From contig JAGFMI010000001.1 of the NCBI GenBank assembly GCA_021030905.1, positions 744,001 to 808,000 on the forward strand: a DNA stretch of 64,000 bases, in the 5' to 3' direction. This document shows, in pieces, positions 11,838-22,634 of this stretch. Position 1 is the first letter of the stretch, and the number at the start of each line of letters is the position of its first letter. The notes under the pieces are model-generated. The model searched no databases, was not told the origin of the DNA, and saw only the letters and a list, made by a program, of their open reading frames with translations. The stretch comes from Pyrenula massariospora (Eukaryota; Ascomycota; Eurotiomycetes; Pyrenulales; Pyrenulaceae). The translations under genes and the position numbers were made by a program.

Positions 11838-13915
11838 TCAGACGCGCTTCAGCCTAAGCTTAAGCTCCGGTCTCTGCCAAATCACATGTTGCTTCGCTTC
11901 ATGGCGAAAGTCAAGCTCTGGACGCACAAGTGAGACGTCGTAGGTGAACAGCAGCTTCGCGAGGGTTACCCGGAGCTCGAGCCAGGCAAGCCCACGGCCG
12001 AGGCATGAACGGGTACCTAGTAAGAATGGTTGGGAAGCGTCTTGGTTGTCGGTGGTGTCCCTGTCGAGCCAACGATCTGGGTTGAAGGACCATGGATCTT
12101 TGAAATTACGATCCGTCAAAGATGCAGCGACTGGATTGGTCGAAACAATGGTCTGCGATTTTTGCGACTTAGAGAAAGCGCTTCAAATGATCTGAGATAA
12201 CTCACATTCTCGGGTATAAAATACCCATCAACCGTATCACCCTTTGTCGGTACCATACGAGGTGGGCCAATTGGAAGAGGAGGGAAGACTCGCAAAGTCT
12301 CGTGACAAACGCTCTGTAAGTAGCGGAGGTTTGCTGTAGACATACCATTGATTTCATCCGACGATTTAAATGTATTCCTAACCTCAGCAGTTGCCCGCAT
12401 CATCACGGAAGGGATCTTGCACAAGTAATAAGTTGCAGCCGTCAAAGTCATCGCAGTCGTCTCACTTCCGGCAATGCTATCGCATACATCTTAGTATGAA
12501 CAATCGACTGATAATGTTTGGGAGAACATACGCCAAGTCAGATGCGTGAGGTGCTAACTGCATTGTTAAATCCAATTTTTCATCGCGGTCCTCGGAAAGA
12601 AGACAGCCCAGGAAATCCTTCCGTTCCAATTTTGCATCAAGACGCTTGTTGACAGTGTTAACGCAGTACTCTTGATGACCCTTCGCCTTTTCTAAGAGCT
12701 TCTCAATCGGCCGAGAAAACAATCGCATTGCAATCCAGCCTAAGAATGGAAAGCGTTGAATAGTGTCCAGTAGGCTAACTTGAGCTAGACTACTAAGAAG
12801 AAACGCGATCCAAGGATGGGTTTGACCTGAGGATATGCCTCCGTATGACTCGCCAAATGCCAGCTCGCCAAGTATATCAAAGGCCAACAAATTATACCAC
12901 TTTGTCATATCTATACCGTCTTCACTTTCGCTATGAATGCCGATCTGTTCAATCATTTTGTCAATAAATCCAGTGATGATGTCTTCCTGTTCGCTAAGAG
13001 CCCGGTTGGAGAAAGCAGGAGAGAGAAACTTGCGCATTTTTGCATGCTTGACTTGGCTGCGTTCACTGATGACTGAGTGGGCTATATCGGCAAAGCTGGC
13101 GCCGTCGTAAAAGGGGCTCTTGATGAATGTATCGTGGCCTTTTCGAAGACCATAAATATCCTTCCAAGATTGAGCGGTGTTGAAAGAGAGTTCGTTTGGA
13201 GCGACGCGTACGACAGGGCCTGAAGAAACATTTTAGTTGGAGTGCGTCTTTCGGCAGTTTGACCGGTGTCTTACCATATTTCTCATGGAGAGCGAGAGTA
13301 TCGTATGAGAAAGTTCCGCCAAGGTAGCTCCTCGAGTACGGGATCTGTGCGCGTAAAATTGATGAGTGTTCCATTGCGGTGGAAGTCGGAGGGGAGGCTT
13401 ACGTTACTGATTGCAGCAAGACGAGGGCCTGGGAAAGAAGACAAGGGGCTGAACCAAAGCTGATAGATTGCTATGAGAAGTGCTCGTACTGCTATAATCT
13501 ATGACAGCGCATAGTCAGTGGCAGTTAAACATTGTTCCAAGCACCCCAGTTGTGAGAATGTGTGAAGGTGAATTAACAGCTTGAAAAGATCGATTTAATT
13601 CTTATTAGACCCGTTTCCGTAGAATCTGGGTGAGGAAGTGGGCCGTTGAGTTTTCGCGAAACCAAGTTCTTACTAAAACTTTTGCTTAGAGACGATATTG
13701 GAGCGAATTTTGATTAATTCTCCGGTCTTCGAAAGGGAGAAAAGCGATCGATCCGAGGGCTTATACAGCTCCGTCTCAAACAAAATCTAAAGGGCATATG
13801 CACTCACTAGAACAAGTGAGAGGGTTACTGCGATACAGACTCCACTGATAGAGGTCGGTTTGAATCGGTCAAGACCGAAAAGGTCAGTCTGTGGAATTCG
13901 AGAAAGAAAACTCAT
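11838..13915 (-). CDS. cytochrome P450, CYP65/TRI11-like (6 exons)
   Basis: Model complement(join(11838..12152,12206..12476,12532..13219,13275..13344,13403..13498,13808..13915)), 515 aa, a normal fungal P450 length. The N-terminus holds a hydrophobic anchor (ISGVCIAVTLSLVL, continued by IIAVRALLIAIY) followed by the Pro-rich hinge SFPGPRLAA. Then come the C-helix region, the I-helix AGSETTAMT, the K-helix ETLR, the PERF-type FNPDRW and the heme loop FLLGTRSCLGRGLA with Cys461 as iron ligand. All five introns are canonical with strong donors (GTGAGT, GTAAGC, GTAAGA, GTATGT, GTGAGT). The motif KMRKFLSPAFSNRALSEQE and overall layout resemble isotrichodermin C-15 hydroxylase-type enzymes (CYP65 group). 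These are ER-bound monooxygenases of secondary metabolism. The substrate cannot be told. It faces the GMC oxidoreductase across a shared 3.3 kb upstream region. Confidence 0.92.
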
Positions 13916-15675
13916 GATTGATGTTGGCGGACTAAGTCTGCGATTCCTCTCACCAACAGTCGACTATGTGTGCTACAGAGGGGAGACAGACTATATATTA
14001 TGGTAAGATCAATGGGTTGCTGATCGCATTCTAGCTTTCAATCGATGATGCAGTTTGATCTTTCCACTACTCTACTTGCCTGGCAGATTCACGTCATCAT
14101 TGTCAATCGTGGCCTAAAGCACCCGGCAACGGGTTCTCTACGTTTCGTTGCGACTGTCACTGCACCAGGAGGCCTTATTGTCTCCTGTACGTAATGGGCC
14201 AGGTCAGACTGAGATGATGCTGGTGGCTTGACCAGTCTCACGAAAAAATATATTGATTACGCAAATAAAAAACAGTATGGATGTTTCTACGTAGACGACT
14301 ATGCAAAGATTCTCCCAACTAGCCAAAGACAATTTACAATGCTCAAGATGCAAACAAGAAGTCCCTAAGTTTTTAATGTCGCCCTCTCACAAGGCCACCG
14401 ATGATCGACGGAGAAGGAAACAGCTTCTCTTTTAGGAAAAAGGTGCAAGGCAGGCTTAGTCCTAGCAACTCCACGCTTGGTTCCTTGGCATACGATCAAC
14501 CTACATTGACGTAAAATGCTGTTCTTGCTGTTTGAATGGCTAGATTGCTTTCAAAGTAAGCAACTAGGTAGCTACGCAACGAGCCACTTGAGAGATGAAG
14601 GTTGTATTAGTCGGTGCTGAAATAAAGATATCGATTATCGACGAATACATCCAAGAAGAACTTATCTCGTGGTAAAAATTAGTAGACTAACTATTTATTG
14701 TGAATCCTGTAAGCACAGAGAGGGCAAACAAGGATGCAGCAGGCGAACTGTTGCACTCTTGGCGTCGCTTAACACGTGAGCCTAATCTTTTCGGCCAAAG
14801 CCTGTTGAACAAGATGGAGATTCGTTGCACAGACTTGCTCCTTGTTGAAGCCGAGTCATGAAGGAAATCCACGGAGTAAAGTTTGGTCACTCAGCCCCAA
14901 CGTCAAGAGTCATGTTGAAAATTGCAACAGATTCCTCCACTAGATTTTATTCAAAATGAGCTGCCCGAGGTTTTACCGAGCATTCCCTACCGGCTATTAA
15001 TCGGGAATAGCTGTGCCACGACTTCTATCCTCAAGGCTCGAGGGTCCTCTACAATTGCTCCATTTATTATGAGTACAAGCATCAGACTTTACCTTCACGT
15101 GAGGATATTCAAATCGCAAATTTTTGGATCATTTCTGGGATTCCTGGTCAAAAGAAGCCGTTTTCTTCTTCAAGCGTGCCATTTCCTCACGTCGGGCTAG
15201 AAAGCTCTACCGTCGTACTCAACTCCGTCCCTGGGCAGACTTCTAGCTTCCATATTACAGTATATCACGGGGTCGAATAAGCACGGCGAAATGCTGGGTG
15301 AGTTATTCCGGTTTCAAGAGCGATTAAGCGTAGCTCCAATGCAGATCTGACGTGGCTCGCACGGCAGCGTTTATTGATCTCCCAGGCGGCTTTAGCAAAT
15401 GCGGTGTTGCCAAAGCTGGTGCACCAGCACGAAGCCCATAGACCTAGACAGAAAGACGTTAGGAGATGGAAAGAAAATTAGCATAGTGTCGAAAAGGTAA
15501 ACGCGGACTGAGCGATGCCTAAAAGCGTGAGATCAACCCGACGACTGAGAGCATATTCCGAGAGGCCCCGGTGTTTCCTCCAGAAATCTAGAAGGGCGCT
15601 CTCCAGAGCCTCCTCTTAAGCATTCTAGCACAATGCAGTAGCATGCGAGTGTCCAGTCGTCGAGAGATGGTAGCG

Positions 15676-15689
15676 GTGCGAGCTCGCAC
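15676..15689. promoter_or_regulatory. 14-bp perfect palindrome GTGCGAGCTCGCAC
   Basis: Perfect inverted repeat, overlapped on its right side by TCGCACGAGCTCG, a 13-mer that occurs again at 16934. It lies 1.5 kb upstream of the GMC oxidoreductase. It looks like a binding site for a dimeric factor or could be chance in a GC-rich patch. Confidence 0.35.
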
Positions 15690-16933
15690 GAGCTCGCGCG
15701 AGGTCGGCTCATGTCGGAACTACCTCTTCATCCTACTCCGGCCAGTCCGGGAGGGGCCATGGCATGGCTTCAACCACACGGTTGGGGATTTTCGGCGATC
15801 TTTACTCCTCCTTGGAAAGATGGAGTGTCTGCCTGTGCGCATGCAGTGTACATACGTGTACTCGGAGGAAATCCTTGCCAAGGTTTGAAGATTTTGACCG
15901 AATATGTAATGAAGCCTCTGTGTGTTGTGCGGGGTACAGTCCATTGGGCAGGGAATAGATGTCTCGCACGGTCCACGATAGTTGCGATAGTATGACCGAC
16001 CATCAAAGGATACTACTGAAGTACATACTGATATGGAAAGCCGTTGTCAAGCGGGAGCTTGCACTGCAGACGGGCATGGGATGAAGCGGTTTTTCTGAGA
16101 TTCCGGGCGGCTTGGCAACGGTTTTGGCTCAAAGTTTAGAAAACCTACCGAAAGCGAGCCTTCTAAAGCTTTTGAAGCCGCTAAAAGCACCCACCATGTT
16201 GATTCACGCACGTCATTGCCTGGGGGCCTGGTAAAGCTTCAAAAATCCAAGGTGAAAGTGTAGCAATTGCGAGCCGGTTCGCGCCATCTCTGAAAGTTTG
16301 GTTCAAAGGTGAGCTCGTAATCTTCATGAGCGATCTTAATAATGCTGAGTAAAGAAATCCTTCGATCATATCTCAAGACGTAATTGCGATAGTTGTGGAG
16401 TAAGTTGACCTTATACTCCGGTCAGATTTTGTCACACCTATATTGATTGGGAATATGCGGGCAATAATCCTGTCCCTTATCCACTAGGGGAGAAGACCAA
16501 ATTAGGAAGACATCTTGTACCAGTACTCTTCGGCAGATGTCTGGCTAGGGGATAGTCATATGGCCCTTTGGTGGAGCTAATAGGCTAAATGGCCCAGAAA
16601 GGCCGGGCCTTGAAGTCAAATACACTCACAGCAGGTGTTCATGCATATGGATCGTCAGGGTCAGAAGTGCTCAACTTTCAACATAATTCGATGTTCCGAA
16701 GATACGCCTTCCCTGATTTTGCACGGCTGCGTCTTAGGGTTGGACCGTGGCTACTCTCAGCCGGATGCCGACGGCCACAACAAGCATTAAACCATACAAT
16801 CCACGCATATCTGGTAATCGATCCGATTCGAGGACATGCTGCTTCACGCATGGCCTGTGTGACGTGTCTCGCTTTGGGTATAACACGAAATTTATTCGAT
16901 TGAGGAGGAGGAAGAGAACAGCGATCATCGGTT

Positions 16934-16951
16934 TCGCACGAGCTCGTGCGA
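16934..16951. promoter_or_regulatory. 18-bp perfect palindrome TCGCACGAGCTCGTGCGA
   Basis: Perfect 9+9 inverted repeat without spacer, about 240 bp upstream of the GMC oxidoreductase start. It shares its first 13 bases with 15684-15696. Position and symmetry fit an operator for a homodimeric regulator. Role not shown. Confidence 0.42.
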
Positions 16952-17187
16952 TAAGACCACAACAGACTCTCCGTACAGCGTAGCTTGCATTGCATATCAC
17001 TGTAACTCGCTCTAGAGGCCATTCACTGGAAGGTTTCCCCGCTTCGAGGCGAGACACCCGAGGCGAGGGAAAGGGATAAGTAGCATGAGGATGGATCGTC
17101 TTGCAAGTCTAGACATCTCACAAACAAATCTTGCCTCTACTGGACGATCTTCGAGAGTTCCTAGAAAGTAGTGACACATTTTCCAAA

Positions 17188-19247
17188 ATGGGTGCGGTTC
17201 ACGTACACGAGAAAAGCTTTGACTTCATGGTGCTCGGGGGTAAGTCACCGTTACAGAGACGTGTTAAGAAACTATACTGACTTCGTCGGCGGGTGAACAG
17301 GCGGGACTGCTGGCAACACGGTTGCTGGCCGGTTGGCGGAGAACCCTTCGGTCTCTGTCCTTGTAGTTGAAGCCGGGCCTGGGAATCCTCGCGATGAGGC
17401 AATGATTACCACTCCGGCCCGTGCCATGGAATTGCGGAATTCCAAATATGATTGGGGTAAGCAAACGGGTTGCTCTGAAAATGGCCAGACAGTTCGTAAT
17501 CCCTTCCGCTGACGCCTTTTGGATTTAGGTTATAAGGCGACATTCATCGATCGTCCTGAGTATACTCGAGTGGAAAAGCCGCATACGCGTGGTAAAGTCT
17601 TGGGAGGATGCTCCTGTCTCAATTATTACACTTGGGTCCGTGGATCTCACGGAACGTATGATGACTGGGCCGAGTTTGGAGGCAAGGAATGGAATTGGAA
17701 CGGCTGCGAGGAATATTTCGACAAACCGGCAAATTACCATGATGACAGCAGATTGTATAACCCGTCGCTGGCAAAGGTTGGTCGGAAGGGACCATTGGAT
17801 GTTTCCATCTCGGATATGGTTCCTGAACTCGAAGAGTTCCGCCAAGCCCTCTCAAAAGCCTGGGTTTCTAAAGGCGAGAGACTCACAGAAAACGTTTATG
17901 AAGGCCAGGTCAACGGTCTGGTTAAGTGCATGAACACGATCTACAAGGGTGTCCGATCAACGAGTGCTTGTTTTCTTGATGGCAAACCAAATATCACGCT
18001 CATGGCAGAAACCCGGGCGAAGAAAATCATTGTCGAAAAGGACACTGCAGTTGGGGCTCTTCTTGTCGACGCGTCTGGAAAGGAATTTGAAGTGCGTGTG
18101 AAGCACGAAGTGATCCTCTCCACAGGAGTTTTCGAGGTGAGATACGCTTTCAAGCTGCACACCACATCACAGCGCACTGACCTCAGCTACAGTCTCCTAA
18201 GATGCTCATGCTCTCTGGTATCGGATCCAAGACACAGCTATCCCAATTTGGCATAGACTGCAAGGTTGACTCACCTCATGTTGGCCAGAACCTGCTTGAT
18301 CACCCCATCATGCCTCATGCGTTTAAAATCAAGGACGGGGTCGGGTTGGACGGCCATTTGTTGAGAGCTGGATATATGCAAGAGGCAGCTGTACAGGCAT
18401 ATCAGAGAGACCATACTGGCCCATACCACAGCGGACTCTTGGAACTTGTTGGCTTCCCTCGAATTGACCAAAGACTTGAGGCAAATCATCAGTATGCGGA
18501 TCTCAAAAAGGCTAACGGTGGTGTTGACCCATTTGGCCCGGACGGACAGCCACATTTCGAAATTGACTTTGTGGTAAGTCAGAACCCGTCCCCAAAATAT
18601 TTTAAATCGACATGTTCAGGTAAGACTGTTAACAATTAATGTATAGCCAATGTTCTGTAATGCATTCCAGTGGCATTTCCCGACTCCTCAAAGTGGAGAT
18701 TATCTTACTGTCATCGTTGATCTCCTTAGACCTCAGTCTAAAGGCGGGGAGGTTCGTCTAAAGTCCGCCTCATACTTGGACCAACCATACATCAATCTCA
18801 ACTTTTTTGGTGACGACATGGATTTGATTGTCATGCGCGAGGGAGTTCGATTTGTCGATGAAATCTTGATGAATGGCAAAGGTATGAAAGACATCATCGA
18901 AGCGGACTACCCATGGCCCATGCCGAGAGCTTCCGATGAGGCAATGAATCGTGCAATTCTAGAAAGAAGCCAAACTGGGTTCCATCCGTGCGGCACAAAT
19001 CGCTTGAGCAAAGATATCAAACAGGGAGTTGTGGATCCTGGTCTGAAAGTTCACGGAGTTAAGAACCTGCGAGTTATCGATGCAAGCGTCTTCCCTCTCA
19101 TTCCGGACTGCAGGATTCAAAACGTAGTGTATATGGTGGCAGAGAAGGTCTGTTCATCTGAATACCCGAACATTCGGCATAGAAGGACTGACTTTACGAT
19201 AGGGAGCCGATGCGATCAAAGCGGACCATCGTGATCTGTACAAATGA
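17188..19247 (+). CDS. GMC oxidoreductase (6 exons)
   Basis: Model join(17188..17239,17301..17456,17529..18136,18193..18573,18647..19147,19203..19247), 580 aa. FAD-dependent glucose-methanol-choline family. The dinucleotide-binding loop MVLGGGTAGNTVAGRL is split by intron 1; VLVVEAGPGNP ends the second strand. HTRGKVLGGCSCLNYYTWVRGS matches GMC signature 1, and STGVFESPKMLMLSGIG (rebuilt by intron 3) matches signature 2. The catalytic histidine is in GFHPCGTNRL; the second active-site position, usually His or Asn, appears to be Arg in PDCRIQNVVYMVAEKGAD. The last exon is only 45 nt and restores the usual C-terminal end. No signal peptide, so probably intracellular. Next to a P450 and a Zn2Cys6 factor, it may act in the same oxidative pathway; the substrate is unknown. 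Confidence 0.93.
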
Positions 19248-19472
19248 GATTGAACTAGAATAGAGACTGTTGGAAAGTGGGTAAAAGGTCGATATTAGTA
19301 ATCCCTTTTATTGTCGTTCTTTTGTATTTCATTCAATCATGTCGAGTGCTCTGAATTGCCTCATCGTCAAATGCCATGATTTATGACTAGAAGTACTTTC
19401 TACCGTACGAACGACTTAGCGACCTTTAATAAAAAGATTTCTCAATAATTTCTCTCGAAGATCTGTCCGATT

Positions 19473-21996
19473 TTATGACAAAGATCCCATCGATAAGCCA
19501 ACCGTAGAGTCCCATTCATCCCAATCGAAGTCGATGTTACCCATGAGAGTAGGCGCTGATGTTGGGCCGATAACTTCTGTGACATCATAGGGATTTGGGG
19601 GCGAGGCAAACGTCTCTAGGGTCTGGCTTTGAGGTTGACTTTCGTGTTCACCATGTGGCTGAGAAGCTGCGATTCTCTCTCCACAAACGCAAAAATCCGA
19701 GGATACCACAGCCGAAGGAAAAAGGACATGGTGATCTTGGCCAATTTGTTCTAAAGAATTTTTTCGGGTCTTGGCAAGCATCAGCCACGCATCTTTTCCT
19801 GACATTGAGAGCTTCCGTTTCGGTGGGTCGTCTCGACTGACTATGCCTTCCTCGACCTGGTACAAATCGAAAATTGCGTCGACTAGGCCGCGTGAAAGGG
19901 AAGCCTCATCACTGTAAGGATGTTGGAGAAGGTCAGCAAGAAGGAGAGACACGGCTTGGAGAGGCTGGTAAGTTCCCGGGTACATCCAGTGAAACGGTCC
20001 AGAAACAGGGTCATCGCAGACGCGTATAAACACCTGGAGAAAGGCTTGGGCATGTTTAACAGCAATGTTTCAAAAAGTCAGTCCATGGTCAAAGCTCGAA
20101 GAGTGAAGAGTTGATACCTTATTCTGAGAGACACACTAGATGCCATAGAAGGATCCCTAAAAAGTGGATGGTAAAGAACACACATGGCTTTGTGCGTCAT
20201 TAAATGAAGAAGCATTGCAGACCACGCGCAAAAATTTATCACCTCCTGATCATTTCCGTCTGGCTTGAGCTTCCACACACGGTCGAAATCGCCGGGCAAG
20301 AATTTCAACGCTTGGGCGTTCATACCTCTTCGTTTCCTAGAAGGACCCGCTGGCGTGCCCACTTCTAAAAGCAGCTCAACTGTTGTGTTAATTTCATCCG
20401 TAACTTGTCTTACTTGTTTAGCAGCGTCGTATACATGTTCTAGAGACTTGAAAGCGTCTTCAAAATGCAGTCTAAGAATCGTCCTGACCTCTTTAGTGAC
20501 TTCGAAGCGTTTTGCTGCCACAACATAGCGTACGTCAACTTTCAATATTAGTGGGTACAAAGAAACAGTTGAAAGGTTCCAATCTCACCCGTATACCGGT
20601 CTTCTCTGGGATTGGTTTCATCTTGATCATAGTTAGATATTGTGCCCGCATTTGCTAACTTATCATCGATCAACAGTGGTGAGAGGCCTGAAGAAGCCGA
20701 AGACATGACGTCCAGATGGAGGATATACCACCAAAGACGACGTCTTGTTTCCTGCTCACCAACAGAAAACCCGGCATCAGGTAATTGTCGGTGTAAGCCC
20801 ATTCCTATAGCGACGCGAAAAGAGGTACTTATAAAGTCTGGGGAGTCTGGAAAATCTTCTTCTCTGACGAACTGGCTTTGTGCCAAAAGGTAGGCAGCAA
20901 GTGTATATAGACTCGGTTTTCGGGGAAAGCCCGTCAAGGAGGCGGACAACATGGTGATAAAGTACATATCTCCAGGGTCTAAGCCGCATTCGTCTCCTAA
21001 GATGCTTGCAAGCCTCGTCTGAGATGCAGATGCCAACGTCGCAAACAGAATGGATGAAAGAAGGCACACGAATCCCGGTTTATTTCGCAAGAGGGGGCCA
21101 ACTTCAGAATCATGTCCAGGTCCAGGGCCACGTTGCTCCCAGAAAGCTCGAAAATCATGTGCAAAGGTGGGAAGATGTAGAATTGGTGTTAGAGGAAATA
21201 TTGTGGAGAAAAATAGCGCACATAGTCCCTCGCAGGTATCCTTTTCAGGGAGAAGGGCTAGTAAACAGGGCATACTGTACCGACATCCGCAAAACTTGCA
21301 TGCAGAAGATGCCAAGCTAGACCATGAAACATCGCCAGAGTGAGTTAGCTTGAATCTTTGACTTGTCCCCTCATTACTGATGCCGGCTCGTGGTGGCTGA
21401 CTCGAAAATGGACTGTCACCTCGCGGCGACGTTGAAAGCAGGTAATGATCGCCCTGTTTGAACTGGACATAATAAAATGAGAGCTCTGACTAATTCTGGG
21501 AATTCTGCCTTACCTCGGAGGGGATCGGATTTGCCCAGAATGTAGAACCCACATACGCCGAGCGTCCACCTTGGTAGACGGAGATGTTGCCTCTTTCATG
21601 GCCTCTATTGGAGGTTGGATGACCTTCAACCAGATATGGGAATGAGTATGGCAGCGAGATATATCTGGGTTTTCTAAACAGAGGCGCAAGACTTACCTTC
21701 GCTGCTAGATCTAGTTCCTTCAATAGTCTGGGTTGGTAGCGAAGCTTCCGTTGAAGGAGGCCGAGCTTGGCTCCTTAAGGCTTCTGAGTTGTCCAAATGA
21801 CGGTCGACGATTGCACTTTCGTCGTAGCCACATTTGATGCGGCCAGTAGAGCAACGAGTACATGTGGGATGCAGCTATCCCAGCCAAGTCAGGATCTCGA
21901 ATGGCTAGACCTATTTCGTTGTATGCTTACTTTGTCACAACGAACCCTCCGCTTTCGACAAGGTAGACAGCTGTTAACAGGCCGCAGTCTTTTCAT
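19473..21996 (-). CDS. Zn2Cys6 transcription factor with fungal-specific TF domain (6 exons)
   Basis: Model complement(join(19473..20070,20118..20538,20589..21462,21514..21623,21697..21874,21931..21996)), 748 aa. The start MKRLRPVNS is followed by a full binuclear zinc cluster, CLPCRKRRVRCDK / LHPTCTRCSTGRIKC (CX2CX6CX6CX2CX6C), split by the first intron. A Ser-rich linker follows, then the fungal_trans middle homology region (LFFSTIFPLTPILHLPTF, ETRRRLWWYILHLDVM) and a conserved C-terminal part (FHWMYPGTYQPLQAVSLLLADLL). Five introns; four are canonical. The last needs 3' splice at TTTTTG/AAAC (20071), a TG rather than AG end, to give the expected reading IR/NIAVKHAQAFLQVF; AG-ending choices either break the frame or delete conserved residues. 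It is transcribed towards the GMC gene end and may regulate the GMC/P450 pair. Confidence 0.82.
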
Positions 21997-22634
21997 CTTG
22001 TTTGACAAGCCTGGCTTATTAGAAATGACTTCATGTCGTTGGAAGTCGAATTTCAGACAGGAGGATCGATAGCTTAATTTGTTCACAATGCACACGCAAT
22101 CAAAGGTCAAAGGGGCTCATAAACCATGTGACTTGACGTTGTTGAGACAACAGGTCGTGCAGCAGAACAGAGAAACATTTTCCAACGGATTCGCGCGGAT
22201 GAGGGGACTCCTGCACAAAGCCCACATATCAGAGACATGGTGTCCTGCGACTAATCTGCGGTAGCCCAGGGACCTCAAATGACCCAGCCGTTATTGGCCG
22301 GTGCGGACAAGGGCAGGCACATGCAACGCGGAAACATCAAGTAACAGTAGCCATGTCTCGCACGGAAGCTAAGCGAATGCGAAGCTTGGATTATTACAGA
22401 TGGTTAAAAGGGGCAGTTAAGACGAACGAGGGGGAAGGGGAAAGCTTGATGCGGATTTCTTAGGGGGAGGGGGCTTGGAAAAGAAGAGTGCCGGCTAAAA
22501 TCCGGCATTCCTCTTCCTGCCGCCAAGATTTCTCCCCACACAGCGCGACGAGCGCTCAAGCCTACCTAAAGAAAAGCTTCAGTCACGACAGCAGCAGGCA
22601 TCACGCTTGCGATCCTCGTTCACTGTGAAGAGCA
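21997..22634. other. divergent intergenic region, nothing recognised
   Basis: About 640 bp shared upstream region of the Zn2Cys6 factor (minus) and RRP14 (plus). A G-rich tract lies at 22428-22480 close to RRP14. No ORF with a motif. Confidence 0.6.

Larger units (their letters stand above)
13916..17187. other. 3.3 kb divergent intergenic region with palindromes
   Basis: No gene recognised between the start of the P450 (minus strand) and the start of the GMC oxidoreductase (plus strand). Short ORFs in all frames lack family motifs. The region contains two copies of TCGCACGAGCTCG (15684-15696 and 16934-16946), each part of a palindrome; see the separate entries. The length is large for this window and could hold a decayed gene. 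Confidence 0.5.

Noticed and set aside
11838-22000. Complete secondary metabolite cluster
   Set aside because: No polyketide synthase, peptide synthetase, terpene cyclase or prenyltransferase is present in the window.
22079-22110. Upstream start at 22110 for the Zn2Cys6 factor
   Set aside because: It begins with TTG, not ATG; the ATG at 21996 directly precedes the zinc cluster as is usual.
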